Shown piece by piece: positions 47,273 through 56,401 of a DNA stretch of 64,000 nt. Under the pieces are notes generated by a model. That model made no database searches and was not told the origin of the DNA. It saw nothing but the letters and a program-made list of their open reading frames with translations. The position numbers were made by a program, and so were the translations under genes. Every line of letters begins with the position of its first letter. Position 1 is the stretch's first letter. This DNA is from Deltaproteobacteria bacterium. GTDB taxonomy: Bacteria; Myxococcota_A; Polyangia; Nannocystales; Nannocystaceae. The DNA is taken from contig JADJEE010000001.1 of the NCBI GenBank assembly GCA_016709225.1, positions 992,001-1,056,000 on the forward strand, in the 5' to 3' direction.

Positions 47273-49264
47273 GTGCGTGTTCCCGAGCCCCGAACCATGG
47301 CGCCGCGTGCGGCGGGTTGGCTGTTCGTCGCCGCGATCGCAGCGCTGTCACCGGCGTGCCAGCCCGACGCCGAGGGCGGGCGACCGCAGTCGGGCCTCGA
47401 GGGCGTGACGCTCGCGCGCGTCGACCCCGGGCTCGCGGTGCCGGGCAGCGTGCTGGTGGTCGCGGGCGATGGCTTCCTGGATGGCTCGGTCTCGCAGGCG
47501 TGGCTGCAGCTGACCGGCAGCTTCGCGGGCGGGCAGGCGAGCCTGCAGTTGCCCGCGACCTTCGTCGACTTCGACGAGCTGCACGTCGAGCTCACGCCCG
47601 ACGTGCTCGCGCTGCTGCCGTCGCCGACCGGCAGCTTCGTCGGCAACGCGCAGGTCGTGATCGACTACCTGCCGACCTCCGAGCGCGTGGCCTCGACCCC
47701 GCTGGCGGTCGAGCTCGAGTTCGCGGCCACGCTCGCGCCCCACCTCGCCGACGTGCAGCAGGGCGGGGCCATCTACGTCAACGACGCGATTCCGGTCGAG
47801 GGCGAGGGCTTCTTGTTGGGTGGCGGCGAGGGCCACACGATGGCGGTCGTCGAGGGCTGCTTCCAGGCGATGGACGCCGCCGACTGCACGCAGGTGGGGC
47901 CGATCGAGATCCCGGTCGAGCCCACCGATCCCCTCGATCGGACCCGTGGCAGCTTCCCGTTCTCGCCGCGCATCGTGGGGCTGTCGTCCGGCACGTTCAG
48001 CGGCCTGGTGTACCTGCGCAACGCCCACCAAAGCGGCGAGGTCATCGACGGCGACGCCGACGCCGAGGTCGAGTACGAGCTCATCCCGACCGAGATCACC
48101 GCCGCCGGCACCAGCTCGGGATCGGGCGCCAGCCTCGGGCAGTACATCGACATCGACGGCGGTGGCTTCGTCGGCGGTGAGGAGGGCCTCACCACCGTGG
48201 TGCTCTCGGGCACCTTCACCCCCGATGGCGCACCCGAGGGCGCACCGGTCGAGCTCGAGCTGGTGCCCGAGTTCGTCGACGGTCGACGCGTGCGCTACGT
48301 GATCAACGAGGACGACGGACTCGGCACCGCGATCGACGTGCGCGTCGACGCCGGCAGCTTCGACGGCACGATCGCACCGCGGGTCGCGTTCGAGAGCGAG
48401 GAGGTGCTCGGGGTCCCGACGCCGTTCGCGTTCGCGATCCTGCCGGTCCGCCAGGTGGTGTGGGTGCGGTTCCTGCCGTCGTATGTCGAGAGCCTGCGGC
48501 TGTTCGGCCTGCGCGCGCTCGACTCGATGATCCGCGAGCGCATCCTCGCGGTGCTGCGGCGGGACTACGAGAGCATCAACATCGAGTTCCGCGAGGAGGA
48601 GCCGACCGACTTCGCGCTGTTTGCCACGCTCGACATCGCCGGCCCCGACCCCAACGGCCTGGGCCTGCTCGGCTACGACAACACCAACGGCAAGGACACC
48701 AACAACGAGCGGCTGTTCGACCACATCGGGGGCGTCAACGCGCTCACCCAGGAGGACGGCTTCCCCGGCTTCGGCGGCGTGTTCATCGAGTCGTTGTTCG
48801 CGTTCTCGACCCACCCCGCGGTGGGCAAGAAGCAGGACGTCGCGGACCCGCTGTTCGACCGCGTCTTCGATCCGTTCCGTCCCGACACCGGCACGCCGTT
48901 CTCCTCGGCCGACCTCTCGATGGGCGCGGTGCCGGTGCTGGCCAATGGCGGCGGCTGCCCCACCGACGAGCGGCTTTACCAGGCCGCGTGCGCCGTGTGG
49001 GTGATGGGCTCGATGATCGGCACCACCGTCAGCCACGAGAACGGCCACTCGCTGGGGCTCGCCGATCCGCTCGGTACCCGCTTCCACAACCTCGGCGACG
49101 CGCCCAATCGTCTGATGGATGCCGGAGGCGCCCGCACGCTGCGCGAGCGCGCCGAACTCGAGGGCGAGGGGCCTGCGGTGTTCTGCGTCGACGAGTACGA
49201 GTACCTGCGCGAGATCCTGCCGACCTCGGATCCCGAGACCAGCATCGAGCGCCCGTACTGCTAG
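47273..49264 (+). CDS. Secreted zinc-metalloprotease-like lipoprotein (HExxH)
   Basis: 663 residues. Signal ends at a lipobox (ALSPACQPD). The N-terminal ~400 residues are beta-rich, with repeated IPT/TIG-like segments (PGSVLVVAGDGFLDG, YVNDAIPVEGEGFLLGG, YIDIDGGGFVGGEEG). The C-terminal part has TVSHENGHSLGLADPLG with HExxH at about 588-592 in an HExxHxxGL context, plus a downstream His (TRFHN) and LMDAGG that could be the third ligand and the Met-turn of a metzincin-type enzyme. The exact peptidase family is not recognised. Probably cell-surface or secreted. Confidence 0.75.
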   Translation: MRVPEPRTMAPRAAGWLFVAAIAALSPACQPDAEGGRPQSGLEGVTLARVDPGLAVPGSVLVVAGDGFLDGSVSQAWLQLTGSFAGGQASLQLPATFVDFDELHVELTPDVLALLPSPTGSFVGNAQVVIDYLPTSERVASTPLAVELEFAATLAPHLADVQQGGAIYVNDAIPVEGEGFLLGGGEGHTMAVVEGCFQAMDAADCTQVGPIEIPVEPTDPLDRTRGSFPFSPRIVGLSSGTFSGLVYLRNAHQSGEVIDGDADAEVEYELIPTEITAAGTSSGSGASLGQYIDIDGGGFVGGEEGLTTVVLSGTFTPDGAPEGAPVELELVPEFVDGRRVRYVINEDDGLGTAIDVRVDAGSFDGTIAPRVAFESEEVLGVPTPFAFAILPVRQVVWVRFLPSYVESLRLFGLRALDSMIRERILAVLRRDYESINIEFREEEPTDFALFATLDIAGPDPNGLGLLGYDNTNGKDTNNERLFDHIGGVNALTQEDGFPGFGGVFIESLFAFSTHPAVGKKQDVADPLFDRVFDPFRPDTGTPFSSADLSMGAVPVLANGGGCPTDERLYQAACAVWVMGSMIGTTVSHENGHSLGLADPLGTRFHNLGDAPNRLMDAGGARTLRERAELEGEGPAVFCVDEYEYLREILPTSDPETSIERPYC

Positions 49265-49294
49265 CGCCGGCCTCGGTCGCCGCGCCTTCGGGTG

Positions 49295-49300
49295 TATCCT
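49295..49300 (+). promoter_or_regulatory. TATCCT, -10-like hexamer 9 nt before the CRTAC1-like gene
   Basis: Lies in the 45-bp gap after the protease stop; no ribosome binding site is seen between it and the ATG. Confidence 0.45.
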
Positions 49301-49309
49301 CGGCGACCG

Positions 49310-52300
49310 ATGACGATCCTGCGTCCGGCCCTGGTCGCTGCGGCTTGCCTGACCGCCTGCGGCGGTGCGTCCACCCCGGTCGGCGACAAGCCGGCCTCGC
49401 AGCGCACCTACGACACCGACGACGCCGAGGCGCCCGCGCGCGCGCCCGAGGTGCCGCCGGCGGCCTCGCTGAGCGACGCGGTGGGCTCGCTGTCGCCCCG
49501 TCGCGCGCAGATTGCCGACACCGCCGCGGCCATCGTCGCGAAGATCCGCGAGCTCGAGACCTCGCGGGACGTGACCTGCTGGACCAGCTTCCGCCAGCTC
49601 GACAACTTCATCGCCTCGAAGAGCTACAGCAACTTCGCGACGCTGACGAAGATCGCCGCCGCCAAGGCCCTGGCCCACGGCGTGTGGGTGGCGGCCTCGC
49701 AACGCGCCGGCGGGGCCGCGGTCACGCTCGCCGACGTGCAGGCGGTCTCGAAGGTCGACGCCGCGCTGCCGGCCGCCAAGAAGGACGGCCTCGCCCAGCT
49801 GCCGGCCGACCTCGAGGCGCAGCACTTCAAGGACTACCGCACGACCTCGGAGCACTGGCGCGTGCTGCTGTCGATCGCCCAGGACGAGCTGTTGCTCGCC
49901 GACCCGCGCGTCAAGCCGCTGGCGCCCGATGCCGCCGACGAGCTCGCGGTGGTCGCGACCAAGCTGTCGCTGGCGCTGCTCACCGAGTCCGGCGAGATCG
50001 CGACCGAGGCCCGAACGCCCTACATCGAGGCCGACCACGTCAAGCGTGCCTTCACGAACCTCGTCGCGAAGTTCGAGATCCCCGCGGTGCCGCCGGTGAC
50101 CATCGAGGCCGCGCAGCTCGAGGCCGCCAAGCCGGCGCTGCTGGTGCTCACGCGGCAGCTGATCGACGCCAAGATCGAGGCGCTGCAGCGCTTCAACAAG
50201 GCCAGCGGCGGGCTTGCGGGCGAGCTCAACAAGATCAGCAAGATCCCGGTGAGCGAGCCGGGCGCGGCGCGGCTGCGCGAGAAGCTGGGCCACTTCGCGG
50301 ACTTCATGGCCCGCGGCTACGAGCCCATGCGCGCCGACAACTACCTCGCCGACGGCAACTTCGCAGACAAGCCCCAGGACGGGCTGGCGTACATCGATCC
50401 GACCTACGTCGAGAACGCGACCATGCAGCTGTTCCCGTACGTGATGATGCCCAACGGCGACGTGAAGCTGCGCTTCGAGCGTCGCCCCGGCACCATCATC
50501 ACGGCCGATGTCGAGCCCGCCGACGTGGTGCTGCTCGATCATCAAATGAACGCGGTGCGCGACACCGCGATCCACTGGTTGGTGCTGCAGGACCTGTGGG
50601 CGCAGCAGCCGTTCGCGATGGACCCGTTCGCCGGCGAGTACCTCTCGGAGCTGACCTCGATCGTCGGCACGTTCTGGATGCGCCGCGCGCAGACCATGGC
50701 GCGGGCAGGGGAGCTGCCCGAGCTCGGGCCCGAGCTGTTCGAGAAGGTGCAGGACAACCGCTGGGCGATGGTGCTGCCGGTCGAAGAGGAGCAGCGCGAT
50801 GCGTGGACGCCGGCGCGGCAGCGGGCCAAGGAGGTCGCGCTGGCACCCTACGGTGCCGCGCTGTTCGCCGACGTGAGCGCGGCGTGGGGCCTGCCCGGGG
50901 CGGTCGCGGTGACCGTGGAGGGCGCGGCCCATGCCGGTGGCGCGGTGCCGGATGTCGGTGCGCACTCTGGCAAGCAGGTGCCTGCGCAGGGCAAGGACGT
51001 GGGTGCGCATTCTGGGCAGCAGGTGCCGGCGCAGGGCAAGGACGTGGGCGCGCACTCGGGCACGCAGGTGCCGGCGCAGGGCAAGGACGTGGGTGCACAT
51101 TCTGGGCAGCAGGTGCCTGCGCAGGGCAAGGACGTGGGTGCGCACTCGGGCGCCGACGGGGCCGCCCACGCCGGCGAGAGCGGCTTCGACATCCAGAAGG
51201 TGATGGGCTCGGGCATCGCGGTCGGCGACGTCGACGGCGACGGCGACTCCGATCTGTTCCTGGCCGGCATCGGCTTCGGTCGCCTGCTGCTCAACGACAT
51301 CGGCGCCGGCAACCGACGCTTCATCGATGCGACTGCGGCGTGGGGCATCACCGCCGACATGGTCGACAGCCACCACGCGATGTTCTTCGATCACGACGGC
51401 GACGGCGATCTCGATCTGCTGGTGGTGCGCGGCCGCAACCCCTCGCTGCTGTACGACAACCAAGGCGGCAAGTTAGTCGATGTCGCGGCCACCCGCGGGC
51501 TCGCGACCGGCCCCGGCGCGCACGTGGCCTCGGCGTTCGACTACGACCGCGACGGCGATCTCGATCTCTACGTGGGCTACTACGGCAGCGCGGCGTGCAA
51601 TCGCGGCGCCTGCGAGGGCCGCAACCTGCCGTCGGTCGACGGCCGCAACGGCAGCCCCAACCAGCTGTTCCGCCTCGACGGCGAGCGCTACACCGAGGTC
51701 GCCGCCGAGGCCGGGGTGGCCGACGAGGGCTGGACGCTGGCCTCGGGCACCTTCGACTACGACGGTGACGGCGACGTCGACCTCTACCTCGCCAACGACT
51801 TCGGTGCCAACCCGCTGTTCCGCAACGACGGCAACGGTCGCTTCACCGACGTCGCGCTCGAGCTCGGCGCTGCCGATCGCGGCAGCGGCATGAACGTCAG
51901 CTTCAGCGATCTCGATCGCAACGGTAGCTTCGACGTGTTCGTGGCCAACATCGACATGTTCAGCAAGACCATCAAGGTCGTGTTCCCGCAGGACCAGTCG
52001 GTGGTGAACCTGACCGACGGCATCCTGCGCTCGTTCCAGTATCTCTCCGGCAACAAGCTCTACCTCAACCTCGTCGGCGACGACGGCGTGCGGCGCTTCG
52101 AGGCCCAGGAGGGCAAGTGGTTCGAGCCCGGCGATCGCGGCTGGGGCTGGGCGAGCGTGTTCTTCGACTACGAGAACGACGGCGACGAGGACATCTACCT
52201 CGCCAACGGCTGGATCCCCGGCTCACCGGCCGCCGATCAGCGCAATCAGATGTTCGTGTTCGACGATCACACCTTCTACCTCACGCCCACCGCGGCTCCC

Positions 52301-52693
52301 GAGGCATTCGAGGGCAACAGCCGCTGCGCCGTCTCGCTCGACGTCGATCGCGACGGCGACCTCGATCTGGTGGTCAACAACTTCGCCCAGCCGCCGCGAC
52401 TGCTGGAGAACATCCAGCGCGGCAAGCATGCTGCGCTGCGGCTCGAGCTCCGTGGTGCCGATCGCAACACGCGGGCGGTGGGCGCGGTCGTCGAGGTGCG
52501 CAGCGGCAAGACCGTGCAGCGGCGGCAGATCACCGCGGGCCTGGGCTACCTGGGCCAGGACGACGAGGTCGTGCACGTGGGCCTCGGTCGCGCGCGCACG
52601 GCCGATGTCACCGTGCACTGGCCCGACGGCACGCAGAGCTCGCATCCGCGCCTCGCCACCGGGGCTGTGCACACGATCAGCCAGGCGAGATGA
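49310..52693 (+). CDS. CRTAC1-type lipoprotein: helical domain, 15-residue repeats, FG-GAP propeller, ASPIC/UnbV domain
   Basis: 1127 residues. Lipoprotein signal (AAACLTACGGA). Residues ~60-530 are mainly helical and not assignable. A tandem repeat of DVGAHSGxQVPAQGK follows (~547-615). From ~628 a propeller of FG-GAP/VCBS calcium loops begins: DVDGDGDSDLFLAG, DHDGDGDLDLLVV, DYDRDGDLDLYVG, DYDGDGDVDLYLAN, DLDRNGSFDVFVAN, DYENDGDEDIYLAN and DVDRDGDLDLVVNN. The C-terminus (~1045-1127) is an ASPIC/UnbV domain (VGAVVEVRSGKTVQRRQITAG, HVGLGRARTADVTVHWPDG). The FG-GAP plus UnbV combination is that of CRTAC1-like surface proteins. Function unknown. Confidence 0.87.
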   Translation: MTILRPALVAAACLTACGGASTPVGDKPASQRTYDTDDAEAPARAPEVPPAASLSDAVGSLSPRRAQIADTAAAIVAKIRELETSRDVTCWTSFRQLDNFIASKSYSNFATLTKIAAAKALAHGVWVAASQRAGGAAVTLADVQAVSKVDAALPAAKKDGLAQLPADLEAQHFKDYRTTSEHWRVLLSIAQDELLLADPRVKPLAPDAADELAVVATKLSLALLTESGEIATEARTPYIEADHVKRAFTNLVAKFEIPAVPPVTIEAAQLEAAKPALLVLTRQLIDAKIEALQRFNKASGGLAGELNKISKIPVSEPGAARLREKLGHFADFMARGYEPMRADNYLADGNFADKPQDGLAYIDPTYVENATMQLFPYVMMPNGDVKLRFERRPGTIITADVEPADVVLLDHQMNAVRDTAIHWLVLQDLWAQQPFAMDPFAGEYLSELTSIVGTFWMRRAQTMARAGELPELGPELFEKVQDNRWAMVLPVEEEQRDAWTPARQRAKEVALAPYGAALFADVSAAWGLPGAVAVTVEGAAHAGGAVPDVGAHSGKQVPAQGKDVGAHSGQQVPAQGKDVGAHSGTQVPAQGKDVGAHSGQQVPAQGKDVGAHSGADGAAHAGESGFDIQKVMGSGIAVGDVDGDGDSDLFLAGIGFGRLLLNDIGAGNRRFIDATAAWGITADMVDSHHAMFFDHDGDGDLDLLVVRGRNPSLLYDNQGGKLVDVAATRGLATGPGAHVASAFDYDRDGDLDLYVGYYGSAACNRGACEGRNLPSVDGRNGSPNQLFRLDGERYTEVAAEAGVADEGWTLASGTFDYDGDGDVDLYLANDFGANPLFRNDGNGRFTDVALELGAADRGSGMNVSFSDLDRNGSFDVFVANIDMFSKTIKVVFPQDQSVVNLTDGILRSFQYLSGNKLYLNLVGDDGVRRFEAQEGKWFEPGDRGWGWASVFFDYENDGDEDIYLANGWIPGSPAADQRNQMFVFDDHTFYLTPTAAPEAFEGNSRCAVSLDVDRDGDLDLVVNNFAQPPRLLENIQRGKHAALRLELRGADRNTRAVGAVVEVRSGKTVQRRQITAGLGYLGQDDEVVHVGLGRARTADVTVHWPDGTQSSHPRLATGAVHTISQAR
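50951..51151 (+). repeat. 45-bp in-frame tandem repeat, 4.5 copies
   Basis: Units at 50951, 50996, 51041 and 51086, with a partial fifth to 51151. Each encodes 15 residues; only the position after HSG changes (K, Q, T, Q). Copies are nearly identical at the DNA level, indicating recent expansion or active homogenisation. Confidence 0.95.
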
Positions 52694-52862
52694 TCCCGCC
52701 TCCGCGGGACAGTGGAATCCCTCACGTCCATTCGATCGCGAAAATTCCGCAGGAAGTGCGAGGATTTGATGCGTTTCAGGGGGCCAGGCTACGTAGTCGG
52801 CGCAGGTCGCCATGAACCGTGTAGGTCGGGGTATCACTTACCGCGGAGCCCATCGGAGTCCC

Positions 52863-54779
52863 ATGCATTTCAAGCGCTTCTCGATCGCCCTCGTCACCGC
52901 CACCCCGATGCTCGCGTTCGCCAGCTGTGCCGAGGAGGGCGACGCCGACGACAACAACATCGTCTGCGCCGGCGCGAAGTGCGACGCCCCCACCGACCCG
53001 GCACAGTTCGCGTGCAAGAAGGTCGTCGATGAGTCGCAGCGTGGGCGCGCGAACGTGCTGGCCGAGCTGCAGGACCCGATCTCGGTGTTCGTGCTGCGCG
53101 GCGGCAACGGCTGCCCCACCAGCTACAAGGAGGCGGTCGCGAAGCTGCGTGAGAACGACAAGGCCGGCTGCGAGAGCGGCGCCGCCGCGGGCATGTCGAC
53201 GCGCTTCGTCACCGAGACCGGCCAGCTCTCCGCCGGCTCGCTGCTGCAGAACTTCCGCCTGGTCAACAGCCGTCGCTGCAACAGCCGCAACGAGTGGGAG
53301 CTGCTGATCTCGCTGTTCGGCGTGCCGGCTTCCGGCAAGCTGCCGGCCTCGGCCGAGCTCATCGCGTTCGATCCCGAGGCGAAGGAGTTCAACTACTACG
53401 AGATCGCTGGCGGCCAGTGGCACTTCTTCGGCAGCTCGTCGGACTTCGTGGCCGGCAAGGGCGGCCGCTGCAAGGGCTGCCACACCGGCGGCGGGCTCGT
53501 GATGAAGGAGCTCGATACGCCGTGGATGCACTGGACCGGGCACTTCCAGACCCCCGGTACCAACAAGGTCATCGACGCCAACAAGGACGACCTCGGCTCC
53601 GAGAGCTCGGGCGCCAACATGGAGAGCCTGGTCAACTCGGGCAACCGCGAGTGGACCAAGACCCGCGTCACCAACGCGCTCAACCCCGCCAAGGGCACCG
53701 TCGCCGACCTGCTGCGCCCGCTGTTCTGCACCGTCGAGGTCAACATCGACAACGCGGTCGACTTCGACACCTCGTCGATGTCGAGCCTGCCGGCCGATTT
53801 CTTCCTCGACCCGCAGCTCAAGTCGTTCGGCTCGATCGGCATGAAGGACGACGTCTACACGGCTGCCCGCACCGCCGCCGGCAACACCGTGCCGGGCCTG
53901 AACCAGGCCGACACGATCTTCAAGTTCCCGTTCGTCGAGCGCAGCAAGGCCGACAACATGTACATCGACGAGCTGAAGTCGCGCGGCGTGGTCGACGACG
54001 ACTTCGTGCGCGACGTGCTGATGGTCGACTTCACCCGTCCGGTGTTCTCGGATGCCCGCTGCGCGCTGTTGGAGTTCGCGCCGACCTTCGAGCAGCTGAC
54101 CTCGCCCCCGACCGGTGGCACCACCGACGGTGACCCGACCGCGGGCACCACCACCGAGGATCCGACCGCCGGCACCAGCGGCGAGGATCCGACCGCCGGC
54201 ACCACCGGCGACGCGACCGGCGGCGGCGTCATGGCGGGCAACTGCTGCACCGCCGACGAGAGCCGCAAGGGCTGCGAGAACGACGAGATCAGCATGTGCG
54301 TGTGCAATGCCGACGCGTTCTGCTGCGACAACAGCTGGGACGCGACCTGCGTCGAGGAGGCCACCTCGATGTGCATGGCCGCCTGCGGTGCCGGCGTGGT
54401 CGATGGCGGCGAGCTCGAGCTCGCTGCCGCACCCGACGTGACCGCGGCCGACGTCGCCGTCGCCGACCTGCGCGCAGCGTTCATCGCCAACCTGCAGGCC
54501 GCCAACCCGGCCGCCGGCACCGCCGCCGCCGACCTGCTCACGAGCCTGCAGGCCGCCGACGACAAGGCCGCGCACACCGCCCGCGTCGACGCCTTCCTCA
54601 AGGCCTGCGAGGACCGCGACGAGCGCGAGCTGATGGACGACGCGTTCAAGATCCGCCAGTGGCAGCACGACATCGCGTTCACCCTGCCGATCTTCGAGTT
54701 CGAGCAGACGCTGCCGACCACCAACCTCAGCGTGAGCCCCTCGGCGCACTTCGACACCAGCTGCAAGGTCGCCGAGTGA
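52863..54779 (+). CDS. Family A lipoprotein A2: CxxCH haem-c motif plus inserted Cys-rich WD module
   Basis: 638 residues. Lipobox LAFASCAEE, then CAGAKCD at ~35-41. The haem-c motif is CKGCH at 203-207, with VMKEL at 213-217 and TPWMHWTG after it. Blocks shared with A1 are LIAFDPEAKEFNYY, LLRPLFCTVEVNID and FTRPVFSDARCALLEFAP, so the two are colinear. A DPTAGTT-type linker and one Cys-rich module (nt 54240-54386; CVCNADAFCCDNSWDATC) are inserted before the last ~115 residues, which again match the end of A1. CGGAGT precedes the ATG. B2 follows after 38 bp and is probably co-transcribed. Confidence 0.83.
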   Translation: MHFKRFSIALVTATPMLAFASCAEEGDADDNNIVCAGAKCDAPTDPAQFACKKVVDESQRGRANVLAELQDPISVFVLRGGNGCPTSYKEAVAKLRENDKAGCESGAAAGMSTRFVTETGQLSAGSLLQNFRLVNSRRCNSRNEWELLISLFGVPASGKLPASAELIAFDPEAKEFNYYEIAGGQWHFFGSSSDFVAGKGGRCKGCHTGGGLVMKELDTPWMHWTGHFQTPGTNKVIDANKDDLGSESSGANMESLVNSGNREWTKTRVTNALNPAKGTVADLLRPLFCTVEVNIDNAVDFDTSSMSSLPADFFLDPQLKSFGSIGMKDDVYTAARTAAGNTVPGLNQADTIFKFPFVERSKADNMYIDELKSRGVVDDDFVRDVLMVDFTRPVFSDARCALLEFAPTFEQLTSPPTGGTTDGDPTAGTTTEDPTAGTSGEDPTAGTTGDATGGGVMAGNCCTADESRKGCENDEISMCVCNADAFCCDNSWDATCVEEATSMCMAACGAGVVDGGELELAAAPDVTAADVAVADLRAAFIANLQAANPAAGTAAADLLTSLQAADDKAAHTARVDAFLKACEDRDERELMDDAFKIRQWQHDIAFTLPIFEFEQTLPTTNLSVSPSAHFDTSCKVAE

Positions 54780-54817
54780 GCACCGCCTTCGCCAACCGAG
54801 ACCAGGGAAAACCAACC

Positions 54818-56281
54818 ATGAAGTCGATGCTCATCCCCTCCGTGCTGTTCGGTTCGATCGCGTTGCTGGCCGCCTGCGGCGGCAGCGACGGTGCCGGCGA
54901 CGACGCCTCGGGCTGCCCCGCAGGCAAGTGCGACACCCCCACCGGCGAGGCCTCGATGACCTGCCTGCAGCGCATGGCCGAGGTCATCAACTCGAGCAAC
55001 CGCGGCTTCACGCCCGACCACATCCGCTGGGCATGCGCCGACGTGCAGGGCGTGACCGCCAACGGCTCGACCAACGACGACCGCGGCCAGGAGTACTGCG
55101 AGTACTTCGCGCTGGTGCAGCCGCCCGGCGGTGAGACCGTGGATCTCGGCCGTCCGCTCGATGGCCAGGGCAAGGTCACCAAGCTCGCGGTCTGTGCCCC
55201 CGGCGAGTCCGGCGGTGAGTGCCGCACGACGTTGACCGACGACCAGCAGGCCAGCCTCGAGGACAACCCCAGCGCGGTGGTCGGCAAGTGCATGTTCACC
55301 TCGTGGCACGCCGACGTCAGCAAGCCGGTGCCGGTGTGCCCGGGTGACAAGTGCGGCGCCGATGGGGCGGTGTTGGGCTTCCCCTTCACCCGCGCCAACT
55401 TCGGCATGAAGGTCGGCTTCAACTCGAACTCGGCCGCCATCGACCTCATCGAGAAGTGCTTCCCGCTGGCCGCCGACAAGCGCGTCAGCGTGAACTGGTC
55501 GAACCCCGACGACCCGGGCCAGAACCCGTATTACCGCGGCTGCATGGGCACCAACAAGCTGTTCGGCACCGAGTGGCGGCGCAGCGATCCGACCATCTGC
55601 GCGGGCATCAACCGCATGGCCGAGTGCGGCTGCTCGGCGCCCGGCGTCACCAACGGCACCCAGCTCGCCCACGCCGTGCTGCCGCCGGTCAGCTCGCCCG
55701 ACGTGCATCGCGGCTTCCGGCTCGGCACGTGGGACAACGACCGCGGGCTGCCCAACGGCTGCAAGTACTCGAACACCGGCGAGACCGGCTTCCTGGTCGA
55801 GTGCGACATCACGGCCTCCGACCTGCTCGCGAACATGAACGACCCCAAGGAGTTCTGCCGCGCGACCTACGGCCAGAACGTGGTCGTGCACGTCGACGTG
55901 CCCCGTGCCGCGATCACGTGCAACCCGCCCGCGGGCAAGGAGACCGCCGACAACAGCTGCGGCAAGCTGCCGTGGAACATCGGTGACGAGAACGCCGAGG
56001 TCGATGGCGATCCCACCGCGGGTGCCACCACCGGCGAGGATCCGACCACCGGCGGCGACACCACCGGTGGCGACACCACCGGCGCCGATCCGACCACCGG
56101 CGCGGATCCGACCGCCGGCGGCGACCCGGGCAACTGCTGCAGCGCCCACGAGGGCCTGGGCTGCACCAACGCCGACATCTCGACCTGCGTCTGCGCCAAG
56201 GACGACTTCTGCTGCTCGAGCGGCTGGGACGAGACCTGCGTGGGCGAGGTCGCCGAGTTCGGCTGCGGCAGCTGCGGCTGA
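54818..56281 (+). CDS. Family B Cys-rich lipoprotein B2 with C-terminal WD module
   Basis: 487 residues. Lipobox ALLAACGGS, then CPAGKCD. Family B blocks are all present: SSNRGFTPDHIRWACADV, DDRGQEYCEYFALVQPP, MFTSWHADV, FNSNSAAIDLIEKC, WRRSDPTICAGINRMAECGC, GFRLGTWDNDRGLPNGC and TYGQNVVVHVDVP. Overall it is a full-length paralogue of B1 to about residue 390. Beyond that it gains a Thr/Gly/Asp-rich linker and one Cys-rich module (nt 56132-56278; CVCAKDDFCCSSGWDETC) that B1 lacks. CCAGGGAAA is the ribosome binding site. A strong stem-loop follows. Confidence 0.84.
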   Translation: MKSMLIPSVLFGSIALLAACGGSDGAGDDASGCPAGKCDTPTGEASMTCLQRMAEVINSSNRGFTPDHIRWACADVQGVTANGSTNDDRGQEYCEYFALVQPPGGETVDLGRPLDGQGKVTKLAVCAPGESGGECRTTLTDDQQASLEDNPSAVVGKCMFTSWHADVSKPVPVCPGDKCGADGAVLGFPFTRANFGMKVGFNSNSAAIDLIEKCFPLAADKRVSVNWSNPDDPGQNPYYRGCMGTNKLFGTEWRRSDPTICAGINRMAECGCSAPGVTNGTQLAHAVLPPVSSPDVHRGFRLGTWDNDRGLPNGCKYSNTGETGFLVECDITASDLLANMNDPKEFCRATYGQNVVVHVDVPRAAITCNPPAGKETADNSCGKLPWNIGDENAEVDGDPTAGATTGEDPTTGGDTTGGDTTGADPTTGADPTAGGDPGNCCSAHEGLGCTNADISTCVCAKDDFCCSSGWDETCVGEVAEFGCGSCG

Positions 56282-56341
56282 CGCCGCGGGGGCCCGGCGC
56301 CCGCAATCGACCGCGGTCACGCCCGACCGTGGTGCTTTGAA

Positions 56342-56365
56342 CCGGCCCGCCCCTTGGCGGGCCGG
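56342..56365 (+). terminator. Strong stem-loop after B2
   Basis: CCGGCCCGCC and GGCGGGCCGG form a perfect 10-bp stem with loop CCTT, 60 bp past the B2 stop and 36 bp before B3. It splits the second lipoprotein cluster into A2-B2 and B3-A3-A4 transcription units. Confidence 0.65.
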
Positions 56366-56401
56366 CGTGATCCGTAGAAGCTAGGCGAGACGGTGGTGGG
56401 G

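Noticed and set aside
50951..51151. Short regular repeats as a possible CRISPR array
   Set aside because: Units are directly abutting with no spacers, keep the reading frame and encode a 15-residue peptide repeat.
47348..51463. A 1371-codon open frame on the minus strand
   Set aside because: It lies antisense to two genes with clear signal peptides and domains. Its translation is His/Arg/Val/Ala/Gly-rich with no motifs, as expected for a shadow frame in high-GC DNA.
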